The notes under the pieces are model-generated. The model was given only the letters and a program-made list of their open reading frames with translations, searched no databases and was not told the origin of the DNA. A stretch of 5,861 nt of DNA from an uncultured Faecalibacterium sp. (GTDB taxonomy: Bacteria > Bacillota > Clostridia > Oscillospirales > Ruminococcaceae): assembly GCA_934561115.1 (NCBI GenBank), contig CAKTFS010000059.1, positions 1 to 5,861 of the forward strand, written 5' to 3'. The position numbers and the translations under genes are program-made. Position 1 is the first letter of the stretch. Every line of letters begins with the position of its first letter. Of this stretch, positions 1 to 4,983 are shown piece after piece.

Positions 1-188
1 TCGGAAAAATCCGCCTTGAAGAACAGGCCGATCAGCGGGTTGATGATGTCCTCCACCAGCGCGGTGACGATGGCGGTGAAGGCACCGCCGATGACAACGC
101 CCACTGCCATGTCCAGCACGTTGCCGCGCATGGCAAACGCCTTGAACTCTTCAAAGAACTTTTTGATGCCGCTTTTTTTCTCTTCCAT
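1..188 (-). CDS. mscL: Large-conductance mechanosensitive channel MscL, N-terminal part (truncated by window edge)
   Basis: MscL forms a homo-oligomeric pore in the cytoplasmic membrane that opens under high membrane tension and releases solutes during hypo-osmotic shock. Only the first 62 codons are present; family members are usually about 130-150 residues, so the second membrane helix and C-terminal bundle lie off the left edge. The visible part has the amphipathic N-terminal helix (about residues 8-19, [16 protein letters not shown]) followed by the first, pore-lining membrane helix with the family signature [10 protein letters not shown] (about residues 28-37) and then [11 protein letters not shown]. 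The ATG start at 188 is preceded by AAGGAG (199-204), ten bases upstream, and by a good promoter at 244-272. It is transcribed alone, after the terminator of the secreted-protein gene. The family assignment is secure from the motifs. Confidence 0.95.
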   Translation of the reverse strand, partial: MEEKKSGIKKFFEEFKAFAMRGNVLDMAVGVVIGGAFTAIVTALVEDIINPLIGLFFKADFS

Positions 189-209
189 AGATAAACTGCT
201 CCTTCTTGT

Positions 210-231
210 CCCCTTTTTTTACCGCAAGGGG
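210..231 (-). promoter_or_regulatory. Small inverted repeat in the mscL leader
   Basis: The minus strand carries CCCCTT and AAGGGG arms (226-231 and 210-215) around a 10-base A-rich loop. It falls between the predicted transcription start and the AAGGAG ribosome binding site (199-204), ending five bases before it. A 6-bp stem is modest. It could affect translation initiation or mRNA stability, or have no function. It is not followed by a T-tract, so it is not a terminator. Confidence 0.3.
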
Positions 232-243
232 TTATTTATTTTT

Positions 244-272
244 ATAATAGCGTATTGCGCGGCGATTTGCAA
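244..272 (-). promoter_or_regulatory. Sigma-A-type promoter of mscL
   Basis: On the minus strand, TTGCAA (267-272) is separated by exactly 17 bases from TATTAT (244-249), followed by an A-rich stretch. Transcription should start near position 237, giving an untranslated leader of about 50 bases before the mscL ATG. The gap is AT-rich compared with the flanking genes. Seen by eye only; no start site is known. Confidence 0.7.
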
Positions 273-320
273 GCGTAAAGCAGCCCATTTTATAGAAAAT
301 AAAAAGTACCCTTTCTTGTG

Positions 321-360
321 AAAAAAGATCCCGGAAAGTCCGCAGACTTTCCGGGATCTT
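321..360 (-). terminator. Rho-independent terminator of the secreted-protein gene
   Basis: A perfect 16-bp inverted repeat (325-340 pairs with 345-360; arm AAGATCCCGGAAAGTC) encloses a 4-base loop. On the minus strand the stem runs directly into six T residues (complement of 321-326). No T-run follows it on the plus strand, so it is directional. It lies 27 bp beyond the TAA of the secreted-protein gene and upstream of the mscL promoter, insulating mscL from that gene. Confidence 0.93.
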
Positions 361-387
361 CCTATTCAAAAATAGTTTTCCGCTGAT

Positions 388-1437
388 TTATGCTGCGGGC
401 TGCTCTGCTGCTTGTTCGGCGGGCTGCTCGGCGGCGGGCTGGGGGTCAGCAGTCACCGTAATGGTGCGGCTGATGCTGCTGCAGGAGTAGTTGCCTCCAG
501 CCTTGGCGGTCTGGGTGTAGGTGCCCGGCTCGGTGGGCACGCCGCTCATTTTGCTGCTGAACCACAGGAAGGTCTTTTTCTTGTAGGTGTAGCTCACCTT
601 GCCGTTTTCAGCCACCTGTCCGTCCGAAATGACCTTGGCGGTCAGATCGGCGTTTTGCAGCTGGGAGACGGTCATGCTGGCCGGGGCATCCGCTGCCCAG
701 CTCAGGCTGACGTTTTCGGTCTTGGGCTTGATCTTGAACATGGCAAACCCGGCGGCGTTGATATCGCTGCTTTCCAGCGCGATGGCACCGGCAAAGTACT
801 TGCCGCTGTCCTTAGGCTGCTCGTCCAGATAGATGCGGCTCAGCGCGCCCTCGGGCAGGTATTTGCGGATCAGGCTCAGCGCAAGCTTCATACCGTTGGA
901 AACGTTCTTCACGGTGGTCAGGTAGCTGGCCGGAACAAAGAAGCTGACGGTGTCCATCACCGACACCACCTCGTCCGCTACCCGCAGCAACACGCTGACG
1001 TCGTTGCCGTCGATCAGCTGCTTGAGGTAGCTGTATACGTTGAATTCCTCGGTCTGGTCCGGGGTCTGGGACATCTTTTTGGGCAGGGGAATCAGCTTGA
1101 GCAAAGTGCGCAGCTTATCCGAGATCATCAGGGTTACATAGCCGTAGGCTTCGCCGCTGGTGCCCAGTACCACAGCGATATACTGGGTGTTTTCGGGCCG
1201 GGTCTCCACCTCCAGCTTATAATCGGAGCCGTAGACAAGGTTGCCGGTCGCCCGGATGCGGATGCTGACGATATCATTTTCATCCGATGCCGCAGTCAGC
1301 TCTGCGGCATCGGGCAGTTCCTCGCTGACAGCAGCGGTGCTTTCCGGCTGCTGCGCTGCCGCCGAGGCGGGCATCGCCAGCACACCAAGCATCATGCTGA
1401 CCGCAAGCAGGAGCGAAATCCATCGTTTGGCCTTCAT
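388..1437 (-). CDS. Secreted protein of unknown function with C-terminal Ala/Glu/Gln/Pro tail
   Basis: I do not recognise the family. The 349-residue product begins with a classic Sec signal peptide: basic MKAKR, a hydrophobic core at about residues 7-22, and a likely signal peptidase I site after ASA (24-26). A mixed, mostly polar region of unknown fold follows (about 50-240). Residues about 250-328 are rich in short strand-like segments (KVSYTYKKK, EPGTYTQTAKAGGNYS, SRTITVTA), suggesting an Ig-like beta domain of the type common in clostridial surface proteins; this is inference. The last 17 residues repeat AEQPA-like units. There is no LPxTG anchor, terminal membrane helix or lipobox, so release or loose attachment is more likely than covalent anchoring. 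A longer reading frame opens upstream at a GTG (1473), but the ATG at 1437 is chosen because AAAGGAGG sits seven bases before it and the predicted transcription start lies downstream of the GTG. It is flanked by its own promoter and terminator. Confidence 0.88.
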   Translation of the reverse strand: MKAKRWISLLLAVSMMLGVLAMPASAAAQQPESTAAVSEELPDAAELTAASDENDIVSIRIRATGNLVYGSDYKLEVETRPENTQYIAVVLGTSGEAYGYVTLMISDKLRTLLKLIPLPKKMSQTPDQTEEFNVYSYLKQLIDGNDVSVLLRVADEVVSVMDTVSFFVPASYLTTVKNVSNGMKLALSLIRKYLPEGALSRIYLDEQPKDSGKYFAGAIALESSDINAAGFAMFKIKPKTENVSLSWAADAPASMTVSQLQNADLTAKVISDGQVAENGKVSYTYKKKTFLWFSSKMSGVPTEPGTYTQTAKAGGNYSCSSISRTITVTADPQPAAEQPAEQAAEQPAA

Positions 1438-1444
1438 ACGAAAA

Positions 1445-1452
1445 CCTCCTTT
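1445..1452 (-). promoter_or_regulatory. Strong ribosome binding site deciding the secreted-protein start
   Basis: AAAGGAGG on the minus strand is seven bases upstream of the ATG at 1437. It favours that start over the upstream GTG (1473) and the ATG codons at 1467 and 1464, which have no Shine-Dalgarno sequence. Confidence 0.85.
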
Positions 1453-1473
1453 GTTGTTTGGCATCATACCCAC

Positions 1474-1502
1474 ATTTTACCGCAAAATAATCCTAGGGTC
1501 AA
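1474..1502 (-). promoter_or_regulatory. Near-consensus sigma-A promoter of the secreted-protein gene
   Basis: On the minus strand, TTGACC (1497-1502) is followed after exactly 17 bases by TAAAAT (1474-1479). The expected transcription start is near 1467, giving a leader of about 30 bases to the ATG at 1437. The promoter lies wholly in the 88-bp gap after the DUF1653 gene, so the secreted protein can be expressed independently of the upstream chaperone cluster. Confidence 0.8.
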
Positions 1503-1525
1503 TAACGGGATTCAAGCCGGACCCA

Positions 1526-1753
1526 TCACTCTCCGATATAGGTAAAGCGGGGCTGGGTAACGCCGTCCCGGGTCACGGTCTCCAACCACATAGCGGCGGG
1601 GCGCACCCACAGCCCGCCCTCGCCGTACAGGGCGCGGTACACCACCATTTCCTCCTCGGTCTCGCTGTGGCGTGCCACGCCCAGCACCTGATACTCGTTG
1701 CCTTTAAAGTGGCGGTAGCGCCCGGGGCGCACCGGATATTGCAGTTCCTTCAT
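1526..1753 (-). CDS. Small DUF1653-family protein
   Basis: This 75-residue protein matches the DUF1653 family over almost its whole length. Visible signature segments are PGRYRHFKGNEYQVLGVARH (residues 10-29), SETEEEMVVYRALYG (30-44) and LWVRPAAMWLE (48-58), ending with the PRFTYIG motif. It has no signal peptide or membrane helix and should be a small cytoplasmic beta-rich protein. To my knowledge the family's biochemical function is not established. The ATG at 1753 is used instead of an in-frame ATG 20 codons upstream because AAAGGA (1760-1765) lies six bases before it and the family similarity begins here; the longer version would also read through the dnaK terminator hairpin. No promoter is evident in the 84 bp between it and dnaK, so read-through from dnaK is the likely source of its mRNA. 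Confidence 0.88.
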   Translation of the reverse strand: MKELQYPVRPGRYRHFKGNEYQVLGVARHSETEEEMVVYRALYGEGGLWVRPAAMWLETVTRDGVTQPRFTYIGE

Positions 1754-1774
1754 AGCCGTTCCTTTCTGTATTGC

Positions 1775-1809
1775 AAAAAGGGCTGCTGCGCCGGGCGGTG
1801 CAGCAGCCC
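1775..1809 (-). terminator. Rho-independent terminator after dnaK
   Basis: Ten-base arms GGGCTGCTGC (1800-1809 on the minus strand) and GCAGCAGCCC (1780-1789) enclose a 10-base GC-rich loop and run into TTTTT on the minus strand (complement of 1775-1779). It lies 28 bp past the dnaK stop codon. The T-tract is only five bases and the next gene starts 22 bp further on, so termination may be partial. Confidence 0.82.
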
Positions 1810-1817
1810 ACAAACCT

Positions 1818-1846
1818 TATTTATAAATATTACAGCGTTACAGCGT
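1818..1846. repeat. Short palindrome and 8-bp tandem duplication at the dnaK stop codon
   Basis: TATTTATAAATA (1818-1829) is a perfect 12-bp palindrome. Immediately beside it TACAGCGT occurs twice in tandem (1831-1838 and 1839-1846). The second copy covers the dnaK stop codon region. This may be simple replication slippage; the AT-rich palindrome could also supply a weak -10-like element, but no matching -35 was found. Confidence 0.4.
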
Positions 1847-3655
1847 GCTGTCTGTCCCATCGCCGGGGGTCTGCTCGGCAGAGTACAGCAGCATCAGGTG
1901 GTTGGCCGAGGCTTCCAGCTGGCTCTTGGCCTGCCGCAGGGCGGCTTCCTCGGTCTCGTTCATCTTTTCAGGCTTATCCTTGCGCAGGCAGCGGCGCAGG
2001 TTGGCAAGGTCGGCCTTCACGCGGGCCTTTTCGTCCTTGTCCAGCTCCTTTTTGCACTTGGAAAGTGCCTCGTCCACCTTATAAGCCAGCACCTCGGCCT
2101 GATTGTGCAGTTCCAGACGCTCCTTGCGGCGGCTGTCCTCGGCCTCGTAGGCGGCGGCGTCTGCCATGGCGCGCTGGATCTCGTTTTCGGAAAGGTTGGT
2201 GCTGCCGGTGATGGTGATGTTCTGCTCCCGCCCGGTGGCAAGGTCTTTCGCAGATACCTTTACCACGCCGTTCACGTCGATATCAAAGGTGACCTCGATC
2301 TGGGGCTTGGACGAAAAGCTTGCCCGGATGCCGTTCAGCTTGAACTTGCCCAAAGACTTGTTGTCCCGCGCAAAGTGGCGCTCGCCTTGCAGAACGTTGA
2401 TCTCCACGCTGGTCTGCATGGGACGGGCGGTGGTAAAGATCTGGCTCTTGCGGGTGGGGATCATGCTGTTGCGGGTGATCAGCGGTGTGGCTACACCGCC
2501 CAGCGTCTCGATGGACAAGGTCAGCGGGGTCACATCCATCAGCACCAGCCCCTGCGCTGCCGCGCCGGTGGCACCCGCCAGCTTGCCGCCGCCCTGCAGC
2601 AGTGCGCCCTGCACCGCTGCGCCCATGGCGACGCATTCGTCCGGGTTCAGGCTGTGGCTGGGCTCCTTGCCCAGCAGTTCCCGCACCTGTCGCTCCACGG
2701 CGGGCATCCGGGTGCTGCCACCCACCAGCAGCACCTTGCCCAGCTGGCTGGCAGAGATGCCGGCATCCCGCAAGGCGTTCTGCACCGGGGTCACGGTGCG
2801 GGACAGCAGATCGCCGGTCATCATCTCGAACTGCGGGCGGGACAGGGCGATATCCAGGTGATGCGGCCCGTCCTTGCCCACCGTGATAAAGGGCAGGTTC
2901 AGCTGGGCAGAGGGCGCACTGGAAAGCTCCTTCTTGGCCTTTTCCGCTTCCTCCTTCAACCGTCCCATGGCGGCGGGGTCGCGGGTCAGGTCGATGCGGT
3001 CAGACTTTTTGAACTCTGCCACCGCGTACTCCACGATGCGCTGGTCAAAGTCGTCGCCGCCCAGATGGGTGTCGCCGCCGGTGGCAAGCACCGTAAAGGT
3101 GCCGTCCTCGATCTCGATGATAGACACGTCAAAGGTGCCGCCGCCAAGGTCGTAGACCAGGATCTTCTGCGCGGCTTCGTTGTCCAGACCGTAGGCCACA
3201 GCGGCGGCGGTAGGCTCGTTGATGATGCGCAGCACGTTCAGCCCCGCAATGCGGCCTGCATCCTGCGTGGCCTTGCGCTGGCTGTCGTCAAAATAGGCGG
3301 GCACGGTGATAACGGCCTCGGTGACCGGTTCGCCCAGATAGCTCTCGGCGTCCCGGCGGATCTTGGCAAGGATCATGGCGCTGATCTCCTGCGGGGCAAG
3401 GTCCTTGCCGTCAATGTGCGCCCGGTAGTCCGAGCCCATGTACCGCTTGATGCTGGAGATCGTGCGCCCGGAGTTGGTGGCGATCTGGCGCTTGGCCGCA
3501 CCGCCCACCAGCCGCTCGCCGTCCTTGGTAAAGGCCACCACGCTGGGGGTGGTGCGCTCGCCCTCTGCATTGGTGATGACCACGGGCTTGCCGCCCTCCA
3601 CCACTGCCACACAGGAATTGGTCGTACCCAGATCAATGCCGATCACTTTGCTCAT
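1838..3655 (-). CDS. dnaK: Hsp70 chaperone DnaK (diverged, possibly a specialised paralogue)
   Basis: Cytoplasmic Hsp70: ATP-driven cycles of binding and release of unfolded peptide segments, normally with DnaJ and GrpE. The 605-residue product is full length. The nucleotide-binding domain (about 1-350) has phosphate-1 GIDLGTTNS (6-14), Lys70, VPAYF (118-122), phosphate-2 [10 protein letters not shown] (169-178), GDTHLGG (194-200) and the adenosine motif [10 protein letters not shown] (309-318). It lacks the Gram-negative-type insert near residue 80. The substrate-binding beta domain (about 374-485) and helical lid (about 490-592) follow. Oddities: a Gly/Ala-rich stretch at 354-368 before the linker (LVLMD, 370-374), [14 protein letters not shown] divergence at 443-450 where most DnaKs have a PPAPRG loop, and a short tail ending TDSTL without the usual acidic motif. 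Start ATG at 3655 has AGAGGA six bases upstream. There is no CIRCE operator and no grpE, dnaJ or hrcA nearby, so this may not be the main heat-shock copy. It is probably co-transcribed with the SseB-Sel1 gene 82 bp upstream. Family assignment is certain; paralogue status is inference. Confidence 0.96.
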   Translation of the reverse strand: MSKVIGIDLGTTNSCVAVVEGGKPVVITNAEGERTTPSVVAFTKDGERLVGGAAKRQIATNSGRTISSIKRYMGSDYRAHIDGKDLAPQEISAMILAKIRRDAESYLGEPVTEAVITVPAYFDDSQRKATQDAGRIAGLNVLRIINEPTAAAVAYGLDNEAAQKILVYDLGGGTFDVSIIEIEDGTFTVLATGGDTHLGGDDFDQRIVEYAVAEFKKSDRIDLTRDPAAMGRLKEEAEKAKKELSSAPSAQLNLPFITVGKDGPHHLDIALSRPQFEMMTGDLLSRTVTPVQNALRDAGISASQLGKVLLVGGSTRMPAVERQVRELLGKEPSHSLNPDECVAMGAAVQGALLQGGGKLAGATGAAAQGLVLMDVTPLTLSIETLGGVATPLITRNSMIPTRKSQIFTTARPMQTSVEINVLQGERHFARDNKSLGKFKLNGIRASFSSKPQIEVTFDIDVNGVVKVSAKDLATGREQNITITGSTNLSENEIQRAMADAAAYEAEDSRRKERLELHNQAEVLAYKVDEALSKCKKELDKDEKARVKADLANLRRCLRKDKPEKMNETEEAALRQAKSQLEASANHLMLLYSAEQTPGDGTDSTL

Positions 3656-3737
3656 ACTGTTTCCTCTGTTTCTTGTCCGCCGTGTCTGCGGGCTGATTTT
3701 TCTCCAGTCTATCTTACCGGACGGCTGTGACCATTTT

Positions 3738-4847
3738 TTAGTCCAATTGTAAAGATTCTATGTTATATGCCGCCGGAGCCGTGGGCGGCTCGTGGGTCAG
3801 CGCGTAGAGCAGCTGTTCCGCTTCCTGTAACCAGCGGTCGGCGTCCGGCTCGTGCTCCCGCTGCAAAATGGTAAAGGCCTGCTTTGCTTCTGCCGCCTGC
3901 GCCAGCGCCTTTTTGCGGGAGGTGTAGCGCGTTTCGTACTGCGCCAGCCGCAGGCAGACCCGGGGCGTATACTCGATATCCGGCACCGCCGCCGCGTTCT
4001 GCCGTGCCCGGCGGTACCACAGCAGCGCCTTGCCGTTGTCGCCCCGGGCGGCGCAGTCGTCGCCAAGGTTTAAAAGGGCGATGGGCTCGCCGCTTTCGGC
4101 AGCGGCCTTCCACAGTTTGCGCGCCTGCGCAGCACTTTTGGGCACGCCGCGCCCCTGATATAGACACTCGCCCAGCAGCGATAGCCCGGCAGAATTTCCC
4201 TGCTCGGCGGCTTTCTGGTAGCACTCTGCCGCTGCCGTCCAGTGTCCGGCGCGGGCGGCTTCCTTACCGGCTTCGGCTTCCTCTGCGCCGGGACCCTCCG
4301 GGGTGTGGCCCGCGTGCAGCAGACCGTTGAGCAGCGCACCGTCCAGCGAGGCCGAATTGCTCCACGGGTCCAGCACCACGCCGTCGATGCCCGGGGTGTC
4401 CAGCGCCAGCTGCATGGCCTGTTCCAGGGTGCGGTCTGCCATGGGGCGGCTGCCGGTACTGCGGTCTGCACCGGCCGCTGCCACCGAGGTGAACAGCGGC
4501 AGCCAGCAGCGCCCCTTATCGTTGCGCAGCGTCCACAAGGCAAGGCCGTCGGCCTTTTCTGCCGGGATGGGGTGCTCCATCCACGGGGCGGGCGCACCCT
4601 GCGCCGAAAGCGCCGTTTGCAGCGGCACCAGCACATGGGTCTCCAGCTCCAGCGCGTAATTCAACGCGCTCATCAGGGACCAGAAGCTTTCCTCGTTCTG
4701 CCCCTTGTACAGCATTTGCACCGCCTGCTCGATGGCCGGGCAGCCGGTGCCGCGCGGGCCGTACACCGGTGCGGTGCGGCTGCGGCGGCTGCCCACCGGG
4801 CGGAAGCGTACCCCGCCGTCTGTTCGTCTTGCCATTGTGTTCACCAT
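3738..4847 (-). CDS. SseB-like N-terminal domain fused to Sel1/TPR repeats
   Basis: The 369-residue, probably cytoplasmic protein (no signal peptide or membrane helix) has a basic, low-complexity start (1-35). An SseB N-terminal-like domain follows (about 36-178), recognised by AIEQAV (38-43), LVPLQ (73-77), the core CWLPLFTS (114-121) and GVVLDPWS (156-163). An Ala/Glu linker comes next, then Sel1-type helical repeats: a half repeat YQKAAEQGN (210-218), a full repeat [20 protein letters not shown] (222-241) with [12 protein letters not shown] (242-253), and a TPR-like unit [20 protein letters not shown] (258-277). The remaining 90 residues look helical. Sel1/TPR repeats generally bind proteins; SseB domains occur in enhanced-serine-sensitivity and secretion-linked proteins but have no clear enzymatic role. 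Position just before dnaK suggests a co-chaperone or client adaptor; this is inference. ATG at 4847 follows AGGGA at a short spacing; GTG at 4844 or ATG at 4835 are alternatives. Confidence 0.85.
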   Translation of the reverse strand: MVNTMARRTDGGVRFRPVGSRRSRTAPVYGPRGTGCPAIEQAVQMLYKGQNEESFWSLMSALNYALELETHVLVPLQTALSAQGAPAPWMEHPIPAEKADGLALWTLRNDKGRCWLPLFTSVAAAGADRSTGSRPMADRTLEQAMQLALDTPGIDGVVLDPWSNSASLDGALLNGLLHAGHTPEGPGAEEAEAGKEAARAGHWTAAAECYQKAAEQGNSAGLSLLGECLYQGRGVPKSAAQARKLWKAAAESGEPIALLNLGDDCAARGDNGKALLWYRRARQNAAAVPDIEYTPRVCLRLAQYETRYTSRKKALAQAAEAKQAFTILQREHEPDADRWLQEAEQLLYALTHEPPTAPAAYNIESLQLD

Positions 4848-4870
4848 ACTTCCCTATCAATCTCAGCCCT

Positions 4871-4899
4871 AGTATAACAGGATTTGGCAGCTTGTACAA
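4871..4899 (-). promoter_or_regulatory. Promoter of the SseB-Sel1/dnaK unit
   Basis: On the minus strand, TTGTAC (4894-4899) is separated by 17 bases from TATACT (4871-4876), and the -10 hexamer has the extended TG motif one base before it. Transcription should begin near 4864, leaving a leader of about 17 bases. It is a sigma-A type element with no CIRCE or other heat-shock operator beside it, so expression is probably constitutive or controlled by something not visible here. Confidence 0.78.
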
Positions 4900-4917
4900 T
4901 GCAAAACGCAGCGGGAG

Positions 4918-4949
4918 TACTGGATTTTCAGTATCCATCGCGTTATAAT
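4918..4949 (+). promoter_or_regulatory. Promoter of the ABC exporter with overlapping inverted repeat
   Basis: A perfect TATAAT lies at 4944-4949, with a poor -35 match (TGGATT, 4921-4926) at 17 bases. The -35 area contains two overlapping inverted repeats: TACTG/CAGTA (4918-4922 and 4929-4933) and TGGAT/ATCCA (4921-4925 and 4933-4937). A weak -35 combined with dyad symmetry is typical of a regulated promoter, so an operator for a repressor or activator is possible; no regulator gene is in view. Expected transcription start is near 4956. Confidence 0.55.
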
Positions 4950-4970
4950 AAGGTGTATTTTGACCCCCAA

Positions 4971-4976
4971 AGGAGG
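4971..4976 (+). promoter_or_regulatory. Ribosome binding site supporting a TTG start
   Basis: A perfect AGGAGG is seven bases before the TTG at 4984 and 16 bases before the next in-frame ATG (4993). The spacing strongly favours the TTG. Confidence 0.85.
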
Positions 4977-4983
4977 AATTTTT

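Noticed and set aside
243..248. TATAAT read on the plus strand as a promoter
   Set aside because: No -35 at 16-18 bases and it would lead only into the terminator of the opposite strand and antisense DNA; the sequence is explained by the mscL -10 region.
16..321. A 101-codon plus-strand frame over mscL
   Set aside because: Antisense to the clear MscL sequence, with its 3' half in the AT-rich gap and no initiation signals.
1498..1525. GGGTC/GACCC inverted repeat after the DUF1653 gene as a terminator
   Set aside because: The stem is only 5 bp with a 19-base loop and no T-tract, and it overlaps the -35 of the next promoter.
412..1545. A 377-codon plus-strand open frame antisense to the secreted-protein gene
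   Set aside because: The minus-strand frame has a signal peptide, Shine-Dalgarno sequence, promoter and terminator; the plus frame has none and reads through the opposite gene's promoter.
1241..3730. An 829-codon plus-strand open frame antisense to dnaK and DUF1653
   Set aside because: It mirrors GC-rich codon bias of the true genes on the other strand, has no ribosome binding site, shows no recognisable domain, and spans promoters and a terminator.
3656..3737. A separate dnaK promoter or CIRCE operator
   Set aside because: A TAAGAT hexamer is present on the minus strand but no -35 lies at a suitable distance, and no TTAGCACTC/GAGTGCTAA arms occur.
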